DNA from: Ruminococcus flavefaciens
GTDB taxonomy: Bacteria > Bacillota > Clostridia > Oscillospirales > Ruminococcaceae
Direction of reading: 5' to 3'
DNA: 43,541 bases
Assembly: GCA_902762855.1 (NCBI GenBank)
Contig: CACWPR010000008.1
Span: forward strand, 1-43,541
The stretch's first letter is position 1. Every line of letters begins with the position of its first letter. The position numbers and the translations under genes are program-made. A model generated the notes under the pieces. It was given only the letters and a program-made list of their open reading frames with translations, had not been told where the DNA came from and ran no database searches. This document shows positions 24,760 to 34,201 of the stretch, piece by piece.

Positions 24760-25500
24760 TCACATGGAGATACCGCCGGATATTTCAATGACCTGTCCTG
24801 TAACATAGGATGCGTCATCTGAAACAAGGAATGACACCACAGAGGCTATCTCTTCGGGCTCGCCGTAGCGCTTCATAGCTACGACTTCAAGCATCCTGGC
24901 CTTCAGCTCGTCACTGAGAACGTCGGTCATGGGGGTGCGGATAAGTCCCGGAGCAACGGCATTGCAGGTGATGTTCTTCTTGCCGTACTCCTTTGCGATA
25001 GTCTTGGTCATGCCTATCATAGCGGCCTTGGAAGCCGAGTAATTTATCTGTCCGGGGTTGCCGTAGAGACCTGCCACAGATGCAACGTTGACGATGCGTC
25101 CGAATTTCTGTTTCATCATAATGGGGCAGGTGTGCTTGAGCATATTGAAAACGCTCTTCTGGTTAACAGCGATAACTGCGTCGTACTCGTCCTCTGACAT
25201 ACGTGCAAGGAGCTTATCCTTGGTGATGCCTGCGTTGTTCACGAGTGCTTCGATAGTGCCGAAGGTCTCCTTGACAGCCTTGACCATAGCCTCACAGTCA
25301 GCCATTTTTGAGACGTCTGCCGGGAATATCTCAGCCTTGACACCGAGAGCACGGCATTCCTCGGCGACTTCAGCAGCCTTGGCCTTGTCGCCTTCACTGG
25401 GGTAGTAATTGACGGCGATGTCAAAGCCGTCCTTAGCGAGTCTTTTTGCGATGCAGGCGCCGATTCCCTGAGAGGCGCCGGTTACTAATGCTGTTGGCAT
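24760..25500 (-). CDS. fabG: 3-oxoacyl-ACP reductase (FabG)
   Basis: A 246-residue SDR-family NADPH-dependent reductase. G-A-S-Q-G-I-G (8-14) binds cofactor, N-N-A-G (88-91) supports the core, and the catalytic Ser141, Tyr154 and Lys158 are present (Y-S-A-S-K). The start is ATG 25500, because GGAGG lies 8 bases upstream; the longer frame starting at 25515 would include the ribosome-binding site itself. Standard FASII position after fabK. Confidence 0.94.
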   Translation of the reverse strand: MPTALVTGASQGIGACIAKRLAKDGFDIAVNYYPSEGDKAKAAEVAEECRALGVKAEIFPADVSKMADCEAMVKAVKETFGTIEALVNNAGITKDKLLARMSEDEYDAVIAVNQKSVFNMLKHTCPIMMKQKFGRIVNVASVAGLYGNPGQINYSASKAAMIGMTKTIAKEYGKKNITCNAVAPGLIRTPMTDVLSDELKARMLEVVAMKRYGEPEEIASVVSFLVSDDASYVTGQVIEISGGISM

Positions 25501-25543
25501 AATGTTTACCTCCATTTATTTCAATGAGCGTCCGTGGACATTC

Positions 25544-26470
25544 TCAAAGTTTGAGCAGCTTTTCAGCTCCGTCGTTTATCTCCCTTACGATGTCAGCGCA
25601 GGACTTCACTTCATTAATCATACCTGCGATAGCGCCGCAGAGGAAGGAGCCGCTTTCGAGGTCGCCGTCAACAACGGCTCTGCGGAGAGCGCCTACAGTA
25701 AGGTTCTCGAACTCCTCCGGTGAAAGTGTACCGTCCTTCTCGCCGTTTGCCAGTTTCTTAGCGAACTTGGTCTTGACGTTTCTGCACGGATGTCCTGTAT
25801 AGCGTCCTGTTACAACGCTGTCTGTATCCTTTGCCTTTATTACTAGGTCCTTGAAAGTCGGATGTATCTGGCACTCCTCAGAAGCAAGGAAGCGTGTGCC
25901 TATCTGTACGCCCTCAGCTCCCAGCATAAAGGAAGCGGCCATGCCTCTGCCGTCAGCGATACCGCCGGCAGCGATAACGGGGATGCTTACAGCATCCACC
26001 ACCTGAGGTACCAGGCACATTGTAGTATTCTCACCAATATGTCCGCCTGACTCTGTGCCCTCAGCGATAACAGCGTCAGCGCCGGACTTTTCCATTCTCT
26101 TTGCAAGTGCAACGGAAGGAACTACAGGGATGACCCTGATACCTGCCTCTTTCCACGCAGGGACGTACTTTCCGGGGTTGCCTGCACCGGTAGTGACGAC
26201 CTTTACCCCCTCATCTATGACGAGCTGAGCCAGGTCGTCAGCATTAGGGCTCATGAGCATGATATTCACGCCGAAGGGCTTATCGGTCTTTTCCTTGCAG
26301 AGCCTTATCTGCTCACGAAGATAGTCGATAGGAGCGTTTCCGCCGGCGATGAGTCCGACACCGCCTGCATTTGAAACAGCAGATGCCAGTGTATGCTCAG
26401 CTACCCAGGCCATGCCGCCCTGGATTATGGGGTATTCGCATCCTAAGAGTTCTGTGATCCTTGTTTTCAT
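25544..26470 (-). CDS. fabK: Enoyl-ACP reductase II (FabK), flavin-dependent
   Basis: A 308-residue FMN TIM-barrel enzyme of the NPD/FabK family, catalysing the last reduction of the FASII cycle. C-E-Y-P-I-I-Q-G-G-M-A-W opens the barrel; G-T-E-S-G-G-H-I-G and G-A-E-G-V-Q-I-G-T-R-F are the FMN phosphate and catalytic loops. No FabI-type enzyme occurs in this operon, so FabK is probably the main enoyl reductase; FabK enzymes are known to tolerate triclosan. A related nitronate monooxygenase is unlikely given the operon. Confidence 0.92.
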   Translation of the reverse strand: MKTRITELLGCEYPIIQGGMAWVAEHTLASAVSNAGGVGLIAGGNAPIDYLREQIRLCKEKTDKPFGVNIMLMSPNADDLAQLVIDEGVKVVTTGAGNPGKYVPAWKEAGIRVIPVVPSVALAKRMEKSGADAVIAEGTESGGHIGENTTMCLVPQVVDAVSIPVIAAGGIADGRGMAASFMLGAEGVQIGTRFLASEECQIHPTFKDLVIKAKDTDSVVTGRYTGHPCRNVKTKFAKKLANGEKDGTLSPEEFENLTVGALRRAVVDGDLESGSFLCGAIAGMINEVKSCADIVREINDGAEKLLKL

Positions 26471-26487
26471 TCCGTTTTCTCCTTATA

Positions 26488-27480
26488 TCAGTATTCTAGG
26501 ATTATCCCGCCGTATGTCAGACCTGAGCCGAAGCCTATCAGAGCGAGTTTCTGACCTCTCTGGACAAGGCCTTTTTCAATGGCCTCTCCGAGAGCGAGAG
26601 GGATAGACGCACTTGACGTATTTCCATAGTGGTCAAGAGTTGTTATGAATTTATCCATTGGAGCGCCGAGCTTTTTGGCGGCGGTCTCAATAATGCGTAT
26701 ATTAGCCTGATGAGGGATGAACCAGTCGATGTCATCCTTTGTGATGCCTATTTTTCCGGCTGCAAGTTCAAAGGACTTAGGGAGTGCCTGAGTTGCGAAC
26801 TTGTATACCTCCTTGCCGTTCTGGCGGAGCTTGTGGAGGGGGCTGTCCTCGAAGTCGGAAGTGAAGTCAGCAGGCGGGTCCTGAGCTATCTCCGGAGCTA
26901 CCTGCATAGCTCTTGCATAGAGGTATTTTCCGCCGCTGCCGTCTGAGCCGAGAGCAGAGGAGTAGAGCTTGTCGCTGTACTCCACAACAGCCGCTGCAGC
27001 ACCGTCACCGAAGAGGATGCATGAACCTCTGTCAGTAAAGTCGAGAAAACGTGAAAGGGATTCGTTAGCTGAAACTAACACATATTTAATTGTCCTGTCA
27101 GTTTCCAGGAATCTTCTGGCCACATCAAGTGCATAAACGAAGCCCGTGCAGGCTGCATTCAGGTCAAAGGCGCCTGCATTTACCGCACCTGTCTCGTACT
27201 GTATAACGCTGGCCATACTGGGGGTATGGAAGTCTGCAGTAGCAGTGGTGGAAATAACAAGGCCTATCTCAGCAGGGTCTATACCAGCCTTTTCAATAGC
27301 CTCCAGGGAAGCCTTTTTACCCATATACCATGTGGGCTCCCAGCCTGCCATAGGGCGGCTGACGATACCGGTCCTTGTCCTTATCCACTCGTCATTCGTC
27401 TCAATAAACCGGGTAAAATCGTCATTTGTCAGTACCTGCTCAGGGACGTATTTTCCCATTCCCAGAATGTTGATTCCCAT
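26488..27480 (-). CDS. fabH: 3-oxoacyl-ACP synthase III (FabH)
   Basis: A 330-residue initiating condensing enzyme joining an acyl-CoA primer with malonyl-ACP. The triad is Cys111 (A-A-C-T-G-F), His257 (I-P-H-Q-A-N) and Asn287 (H-Y-G-N-T-S-S). First gene of the minus-strand FASII operon. AAGGAG precedes its ATG. About 250 bases separate it from divergent fabD; that gap holds two long palindromes. Primer preference (straight or branched) cannot be told from the sequence, although branched primers could come from a Vor-type oxidoreductase. Confidence 0.95.
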   Translation of the reverse strand: MGINILGMGKYVPEQVLTNDDFTRFIETNDEWIRTRTGIVSRPMAGWEPTWYMGKKASLEAIEKAGIDPAEIGLVISTTATADFHTPSMASVIQYETGAVNAGAFDLNAACTGFVYALDVARRFLETDRTIKYVLVSANESLSRFLDFTDRGSCILFGDGAAAAVVEYSDKLYSSALGSDGSGGKYLYARAMQVAPEIAQDPPADFTSDFEDSPLHKLRQNGKEVYKFATQALPKSFELAAGKIGITKDDIDWFIPHQANIRIIETAAKKLGAPMDKFITTLDHYGNTSSASIPLALGEAIEKGLVQRGQKLALIGFGSGLTYGGIILEY

Positions 27481-27552
27481 TAAAAAATCTCCTTAACACG
27501 ATAAATTATGAAAATATGGTTGTAAAACCCGAAAATTTATGTTATATTATTA

Positions 27553-27570
27553 GTGGATACATTCATCCAC
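27553..27570. promoter_or_regulatory. Palindromic candidate operator upstream of fabH
   Basis: GTGGATACATTCATCCAC: 6-bp arms GTGGAT / ATCCAC around a 6-base centre, 73 bases upstream of the fabH start in an A+T-rich promoter region. No regulator gene is adjacent. A FapR/FabT-type or unrelated repressor site is a hypothesis. Confidence 0.45.
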
Positions 27571-27653
27571 ACATTATATATTGTAAATCATTTCCGGTTT
27601 TTTTGCAATGATATTTTCAGACTTTATTCACCCGGAAACAAAATATCGTCTTT

Positions 27654-27670
27654 TTGAATAAATTATTCAA
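27654..27670. promoter_or_regulatory. Palindromic candidate operator upstream of fabD
   Basis: TTGAATAAATTATTCAA: perfect 7-bp arms TTGAATA / TATTCAA with a 3-base centre, 63 bases before fabD. Its form (TTGA...TCAA) recalls MarR/FabT-type sites, but it differs from the fabH-side palindrome, and assignment to a regulator is not possible here. Confidence 0.45.
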
Positions 27671-27732
27671 GAGATATTTGTGCGATTTATCCATTTATTT
27701 GTGTATAACACACAGAAAGGAAGTTTATCATT

Positions 27733-28647
27733 ATGACAATTTCACTATTTTCAGGACAGGGCTCCCAGACTCCCGGAATGGGCGGAGATATTATTGCCGC
27801 AGTACCGGAAGTTGCAGAGATATATGAGGCCGGCTCCGACATCCTGGGCATGGACCTGAAGGCTGTTTGCCTGGACGCACCTGCCGAGGAGCTCTCCCGG
27901 ACCATAAACTCCCAGCCTGCTATAATGGCTACATCCATGGCCTGCCTGAAGGCAGCCCAGCTCCGGGGATTTGAGTTTGACGGTGTTGCCGGACACTCCC
28001 TTGGTGAGTACGCTGCAATGTACGCCTCCGGAATGGTATCCCTTGAGGACGCTTTTCGCTTGATAAAGGCAAGAGCAGCCGCTATGGAGGAGGCCGTCTC
28101 ACAGACTAAGGGTGCTATGGCAGCAGTAATGAAGCTGGAGCCCGCAAAGGTGGAGGAAGTATGCGCCGCCGCACAGAATTTCGTCACCGCAGTAAACTAC
28201 AACTCCCCTGTACAGACAGTTATCGCAGGCACTCCCGAAGGCATTGAGGAGGTAACTCCCATATTCAAGGAAATGAAGGGCAGAGTCATCCCCCTCAACG
28301 TAGCCGGCGCATTCCATTCAAAGCTGATGCAGCCTGCTGCTGACCTTTTCTACGAGACTGCAAAGACAATAAACTTCTCCGCACCGGACAAGAAGTACTA
28401 CTCCAACGTTACCGGCGGAGAGCTCACCGACTTCTCAGACATGGCATCAATGCTTGCAAAGCACATCGTATCCCCCGTCCGCTTCACCTCAGAGCTCATG
28501 GCAATGAGCCAGGCCGGAGCTGACAGATTCGTTGAATTCGGTCCCGGCAGGACCCTCACAGGCCTTGTGAAGAAAACTCTCCCTGAGGCTGCCGCATTCA
28601 ACGTTGAAAATATGGAAACACTCGAAGGAGCTGCTATTTATGAGTAA
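27733..28647 (+). CDS. fabD: Malonyl-CoA:ACP transacylase (FabD)
   Basis: A 304-residue enzyme loading malonyl groups on acyl carrier protein. F-S-G-Q-G-S-Q-T-P-G-M-G opens the protein and G-H-S-L-G-E-Y-A-A holds the nucleophilic Ser with the family motif. G-A-F-H-S-K-L-M contains the partner His. GAAAGGAAG before the ATG is the ribosome-binding site. It is the only core FASII gene here outside the minus-strand operon, being transcribed divergently and followed by aroE with an 8-base overlap. Divergence from fabH would still permit joint control from the shared intergenic region. Confidence 0.95.
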   Translation: MTISLFSGQGSQTPGMGGDIIAAVPEVAEIYEAGSDILGMDLKAVCLDAPAEELSRTINSQPAIMATSMACLKAAQLRGFEFDGVAGHSLGEYAAMYASGMVSLEDAFRLIKARAAAMEEAVSQTKGAMAAVMKLEPAKVEEVCAAAQNFVTAVNYNSPVQTVIAGTPEGIEEVTPIFKEMKGRVIPLNVAGAFHSKLMQPAADLFYETAKTINFSAPDKKYYSNVTGGELTDFSDMASMLAKHIVSPVRFTSELMAMSQAGADRFVEFGPGRTLTGLVKKTLPEAAAFNVENMETLEGAAIYE

Positions 28648-29476
28648 ATTTGCCCTTACAGGCCACCCCCTGGGACATTCCATGTCCCCTCTCATACACG
28701 AAAAACTCTTTGCCCTCAGCGGAAAAGACGGCGAGTACAGCCTTCTTGACATCGCCCCTGAGGACCTCCCCTCTTCAAGAGCTGTCATTGAAGAGCACGC
28801 CGGAATGAACGTGACTATCCCTCACAAGCAGGCAGTCATCGCCCTTATGGACGAGTTGGGCGAGAGTGCAGAGAGATACAATTCCGTGAACTGTGTCAAG
28901 AACGACAACGGCCGTCTTATAGGCTATAACACTGACTGTGACGGATTTCTCAGGTCTGCTGAGGGACTTCCTCTCGGCGGCGAGGTAACTATACTCGGCT
29001 GCGGCGGAGTCGGCAGGATGATAGCCATTGAAACTGCCCTCCACGGAGGAAACATCACCCTTGCAGTCATCCCCCAGGACGTCCCGGCAGCTCAGGCTCT
29101 CATGGCAGAGATAATGCAGAAATGCCCCGGAGCATCAGTGAAGATAGCTGACATTGCCTCCCTTGAAGGCAGCCGTGACCTGCTGATAAATGCCACTCCC
29201 GTCGGAATGTACCCCAAGACTGAGGCCTGCGCCGTAAGTGACAGTGTCATAGAGAACAGCGGCAGTGTCTTCGACGTCATCTACAACCCCACTGAGACCC
29301 TCCTGATGAAAAAAGCCAGAGCAATGGGCAAGACCGCAGTAGGCGGCACTGCAATGCTGGTATATCAGGCAGTAAAGGCTCACGAGATATGGTACGGCGG
29401 CAGCTTCCCGGCAGAAGCTGTTTCAAAGATAATCACAGAGGTCGAGGACGCAGTCAATGCTATGAACAGCAAGTGA
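28640..29476 (+). CDS. aroE: Shikimate dehydrogenase
   Basis: A 278-residue NADPH-dependent enzyme reducing 3-dehydroshikimate to shikimate. G-H-P-L-G-H-S-M-S-P and N-V-T-I-P-H-K (catalytic Lys) are the substrate motifs, Y-N-T-D-C-D-G-F holds the catalytic Asp, and G-C-G-G-V-G-R-M is the cofactor loop. ATG 28640 follows GAAGGAG and overlaps the fabD stop by 8 bases; the longer frame (28604) lies inside fabD with no ribosome-binding site. A-Q-rich variation around the NADP loop is unremarkable. Next to aroK, so two steps of the shikimate pathway are co-transcribed. Confidence 0.93.
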   Translation: MSKFALTGHPLGHSMSPLIHEKLFALSGKDGEYSLLDIAPEDLPSSRAVIEEHAGMNVTIPHKQAVIALMDELGESAERYNSVNCVKNDNGRLIGYNTDCDGFLRSAEGLPLGGEVTILGCGGVGRMIAIETALHGGNITLAVIPQDVPAAQALMAEIMQKCPGASVKIADIASLEGSRDLLINATPVGMYPKTEACAVSDSVIENSGSVFDVIYNPTETLLMKKARAMGKTAVGGTAMLVYQAVKAHEIWYGGSFPAEAVSKIITEVEDAVNAMNSK

Positions 29477-29508
29477 CACAGTCCGGCCAGAGAAAAGGGA
29501 GGAAGAAC

Positions 29509-30006
29509 ATGACTATATTCCTATGCGGCTTTATGGGCTGCGGAAAGACTACCGTCGGCAAGCTGGCAGCCAAGAAGATAGGCTGTGGATTCACCGACAC
29601 CGATGACCTCATAGTCAGAACACTTGACATGACCATACCGGAAATATTCGAGCAGAAGGGGGAGCCTTTCTTCCGCACCACAGAGGCTGAGATAGTAAAG
29701 TCTCTATGCGGAAAGACAGTAGTTGCCGCCTGTGGAGGAGGAGCCATGCTCAACAGTGATACTGCCGCCGCTGCAAAGTCAGCAGGCAGTGCTGTGATAT
29801 TCCTTGATGTCCCCTTCGAGACCTGCTACGAGCGTATCAAAGACGACACCAACCGTCCCATAGTCATGCGCTCAACAAAGGAGGAGCTCCAGGCGCTCTA
29901 CGACCAGCGCAGGAGCGTCTATATGCAGAATTCAAATATACATATCGACTGCTCAGGAAGTCCTGTAGAGACTGCCGAAAAAATCGCAGAAGCAGTCAGG
30001 AAATGA
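29509..30006 (+). CDS. aroK: Shikimate kinase
   Basis: A 165-residue P-loop kinase making shikimate-3-phosphate. Walker A is G-F-M-G-C-G-K-T-T (7-15). T-D-T-D-D-L-I and F-F-R-T-T-E-A-E bind shikimate, and A-C-G-G-G-A-M-L is the family's third motif. ATG 29509 follows GGGAGG; the longer open frame overlaps aroE and is not used. Normal length. 32 bases after aroE. Confidence 0.93.
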   Translation: MTIFLCGFMGCGKTTVGKLAAKKIGCGFTDTDDLIVRTLDMTIPEIFEQKGEPFFRTTEAEIVKSLCGKTVVAACGGGAMLNSDTAAAAKSAGSAVIFLDVPFETCYERIKDDTNRPIVMRSTKEELQALYDQRRSVYMQNSNIHIDCSGSPVETAEKIAEAVRK

Positions 30007-30012
30007 CCCCAC

Positions 30013-31194
30013 ATGGAGAAAGCTATGCTTATATATAACGCACGGATAATCACAATGGACTCAGCCGGTGTCATCGAAAACGGCTGGATAGAGACCAGAG
30101 ACGGCCAGATAGCTGCCCTGGGCCAGGGTGCTCCGGAGACACTTCCGGAGGACAGCATCGACGCCTGCGGAGGCACCGTCCTCCCCGGATTCATCGATGC
30201 TCACACCCACCTCGGCATCATCGAGGACGGCCTGGACTTCGAGGGCGACGACTGCAACGAGTCCACCGACCCCTTCACACCTCAGATGAGAGCTATCGAC
30301 GGCATAAATCCCTTTGACCGCTGCTTTGAAGAGGCCCGTATGAGGGGAATAACCGCAGCGGCATCCTCCCCCGGCAGCGCAAATGCCTGCGGCGGAGAGA
30401 TATGCGCCATCAAGACCGACGGCCGCCGTATCGACGATATGCTCATAAAGCCCTGCGGCATCAAATTCGCAATGGGAGAGAATCCTAAGAACGTCTACAA
30501 TGACCGCTCCGAGACTCCCGTCACCAGAATGGCCGTAGCTGCCCTCATCCGTGAGGGACTCTACAAGGCACGCCGCTACGTCCACGACATGGACAGCTAC
30601 TACTCTGACAGTGAGAATTACGACCCGCCGGAGTACGACATAAAGTGTGAGGCGCTCATGCCTCTGCTGGACCGCAAGATGAAGGCATTTTTCCACTGTC
30701 ACCGTGCAGACGACATCTGCACAGCCATGCGTATCGCCAAGGAATTTTCCCTTGACCCCGTAATAATCCACGGCACAGAGGGCTGGAAGATAGCCGACAT
30801 AATCGCCCAGCAGGACATACCGGTGATATGCGGCCCAATAATCTGCGACCGCTGCAAGCCTGAAATGAAGGGCCTTGAGCTGAAAAATGCATCCATAATG
30901 CACGAAAACGGCGTAAAGCTGGCTATATGCACAGACCATACCGTCATTCCGATACAGTACCTTCCCCTTTCGGCACAGGCCGCAGTAAAGGGCGGACTGG
31001 ACCCTATGGAGGCACTGAAAATGCTCACCGTCTACCCTGCCGAGATACTCGGCATAGACGAGGTCACAGGCACCCTCGCTCCCGGCAAGGACGCTGACCT
31101 CCAGCTCTACAGGAAGGGCGAAAATCCCCTTGACCTCATGAGTGAGCCTGCACTGGTGATGATAAACGGAAAGGCCTGCCGCAGGGAGGTATGA
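30013..31194 (+). CDS. Uncharacterised metal-dependent amidohydrolase
   Basis: 393 residues of the amidohydrolase superfamily. An N-terminal beta sandwich is followed by a TIM barrel with D-A-H-T-H-L-G (H64, H66), F-F-H-C-H (H228, H230), I-I-H-G-T-E (H253) and C-T-D-H-T (D308), consistent with a mono- or binuclear metal site, and a C-terminal strand P-G-K-D-A-D-L-Q-L-Y. The pattern is closest to imidazolonepropionase/cytosine-deaminase-like hydrolases, but the substrate is unknown. It starts 6 bases after aroK and ends 1 base before the dockerin LRR gene. An alternative ATG at 30025 has GGAG 6 bases upstream and gives a more usual family start (M-L-I-Y-N-A-R). Confidence 0.82.
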   Translation: MEKAMLIYNARIITMDSAGVIENGWIETRDGQIAALGQGAPETLPEDSIDACGGTVLPGFIDAHTHLGIIEDGLDFEGDDCNESTDPFTPQMRAIDGINPFDRCFEEARMRGITAAASSPGSANACGGEICAIKTDGRRIDDMLIKPCGIKFAMGENPKNVYNDRSETPVTRMAVAALIREGLYKARRYVHDMDSYYSDSENYDPPEYDIKCEALMPLLDRKMKAFFHCHRADDICTAMRIAKEFSLDPVIIHGTEGWKIADIIAQQDIPVICGPIICDRCKPEMKGLELKNASIMHENGVKLAICTDHTVIPIQYLPLSAQAAVKGGLDPMEALKMLTVYPAEILGIDEVTGTLAPGKDADLQLYRKGENPLDLMSEPALVMINGKACRREV

Positions 31195-31195
31195 C

Positions 31196-32425
31196 ATGAA
31201 GAAGCTATTATCACTTCTGCCGGCAGCAGCGCTCCTTGCCTCCTCAATGCCGGTACAGTCAGTTTCAGCGGAGACTGACAGCAGCATAGAGTTCATCTAC
31301 GAGATAAATGACGGCAGTGCCGTAATTACCGGATATACCGGCTCGGACGCCGTACTCATCATCCCTGACACTATCGAGGACTACCCTGTTGAGGCCATTG
31401 CCGGCAGTGTATTCATGGGACTTGACGAGCTCACTGCCGCAGTTATCCCGGACTCGGTAAAGACTATCGGTGAGCGCAGCTTTTCAGCCTGCCCCAATCT
31501 CTGCACCGTAAGCATCGGCAGCGGAATGGAGACCGTGGGAGAATACGTATTTTCAGCCTGCCCCATGCTGACTTCCATAAGCGTCAGCGACGAAAACCCA
31601 ACATTTCTCTCAGTGGAGGGCTGTCTATGCAATGCTGAGGGAAGAAGGCTGCTGACCTACGCTGGTCCCAATGACGCAGTCATCCCGGCAGGAGTCACCT
31701 CTATAAGCAAGGCAGCATTCCTTGGCAAGACCGATCTGACATCCGCCGCAGTACCCTACGGAGTGACCTTCATAGGCGACTATGCCTTTTCCGGATGCAC
31801 AGGCCTGAGATATATCGCTCTCCCGGACACAGTCTCACAGATAGGCGCAGGCTGTTTCATGTCCTGCTCAGAACTTGAGACCGTAAAGCTGGGACTTCCC
31901 GTAAAGGCTATCAAGGACAACACCTTCAATGCCTGCTCCTCACTGAAATATATAACTATCACCGAGCGAGTATCCTCGATAGGCTCCCATGCCTTTTTCG
32001 GATGCTCCGAGCTCAGCGGGCTCTATATCCCTGAAACTGTTACGTCCATAAGTGAGACCGCCATAGGCCAGCACTACAGCATCAGAAACGGCGCTGTAGA
32101 GAACATCGCAGGATTTGTGGTCCACGGTGAGGAGGGTACAGCAGTGGAGAGCTACGCAGAGTCCGAGGGGATAACCTTCCGGAAGTTCATCTGCGGCGAC
32201 ATCAACGACGACGGCGCCATAGACGGTTCCGACGCTACAATGGCTCTCCGAGAGTATGCAAGTGTAGGCAGCGGCTACGGCACCACGCTCAATGCCTACG
32301 GTCAGCTTGCTGCTGACTATGACCTCACAGGAGGCATCGACGGCTCCGATGCTACGCTCATTTTGAAGGAGTATGCCCGCCGTTCCGCCTATGTTCCGGA
32401 GATCCCAGATGACGCAGCACTTTGA
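31196..32425 (+). CDS. Secreted leucine-rich-repeat (BspA-like) dockerin protein
   Basis: 409 residues. A signal peptide (1-25, L-L-A-S-S-M-P-V-Q-S-V-S-A) is followed by about nine LRR_5/BspA-type repeats (about 45-300; pattern I-P-x-S-V-x-x-I-G-x-x-A-F-x-x-C-x-x-L), typical of surface adhesion or binding proteins. The C terminus (about 340-397) is a dockerin with two D-x-N/D-x-D-G-x-I-D segments, including D-I-N-D-D-G-A-I-D-G-S-D and a repeat G-G-I-D-G-S-D-A-T-L-I-L-K-E-Y. GGGAGG lies 6 bases before the ATG. It is the last gene of the fabD-aroE-aroK-amidohydrolase series, an odd home for a surface protein; no separate promoter is obvious. Confidence 0.85.
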   Translation: MKKLLSLLPAAALLASSMPVQSVSAETDSSIEFIYEINDGSAVITGYTGSDAVLIIPDTIEDYPVEAIAGSVFMGLDELTAAVIPDSVKTIGERSFSACPNLCTVSIGSGMETVGEYVFSACPMLTSISVSDENPTFLSVEGCLCNAEGRRLLTYAGPNDAVIPAGVTSISKAAFLGKTDLTSAAVPYGVTFIGDYAFSGCTGLRYIALPDTVSQIGAGCFMSCSELETVKLGLPVKAIKDNTFNACSSLKYITITERVSSIGSHAFFGCSELSGLYIPETVTSISETAIGQHYSIRNGAVENIAGFVVHGEEGTAVESYAESEGITFRKFICGDINDDGAIDGSDATMALREYASVGSGYGTTLNAYGQLAADYDLTGGIDGSDATLILKEYARRSAYVPEIPDDAAL

Positions 32426-32519
32426 AGTGATGTCGCTTTAACGGGTAACATTGCTTTTTTTGCCAAAACGTCTGCTTTTCAGACCAAAAATTTCTATGCC
32501 CGTCCCCCCGTGACGGGTA

Positions 32520-32548
32520 TTGACATATCCGGCTAAAAATAGTATGAT
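32520..32548 (+). promoter_or_regulatory. Promoter for guaB
   Basis: TTGACA (32520-32525) and TATGAT (32543-32548) are separated by 17 bases. A hairpin CCCGTC (32499-32504) / GACGGG (32512-32517) lies just upstream, touching the -35 region. Confidence 0.75.
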
Positions 32549-32560
32549 TAAAGATAATAA

Positions 32561-34120
<1,560 letters not shown>

Positions 34121-34126
34121 CAAAAC

Positions 34127-34156
34127 GGCCTCCCGAAAGGGAGGCCTTATCTTTTG
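34127..34156 (+). terminator. Intrinsic terminator of guaB
   Basis: GGCCTCCC (34127-34134) pairs with GGGAGGCC (34139-34146) around a stable GAAA loop, followed by TTATCTTTT. Confidence 0.85.
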
Positions 34157-34170
34157 TCCATACAGAGAAA

Positions 34171-34193
34171 ATGCCTCCCATTCCGGGAGGCAT
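34171..34193 (-). terminator. Intrinsic terminator of the typA-lipoprotein operon
   Basis: ATGCCTCCC (34171-34179) pairs with GGGAGGCAT (34185-34193), loop ATTCC. On the minus strand it continues into TTTTC. It sits 8 bases after the stop of the last lipoprotein gene. Confidence 0.8.
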
Positions 34194-34201
34194 TGCATTT
34201 A

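Noticed and set aside
30061-31296. Minus-strand open frame of 411 codons opposite the amidohydrolase
   Set aside because: Antisense shadow; the plus-strand protein has intact metal motifs and a good start.
32499-32517. Hairpin CCCGTC/GACGGG as terminator of the dockerin LRR transcript
   Set aside because: No U-tract follows and it touches the guaB -35 box; it may affect guaB promoter function but is not a convincing terminator.
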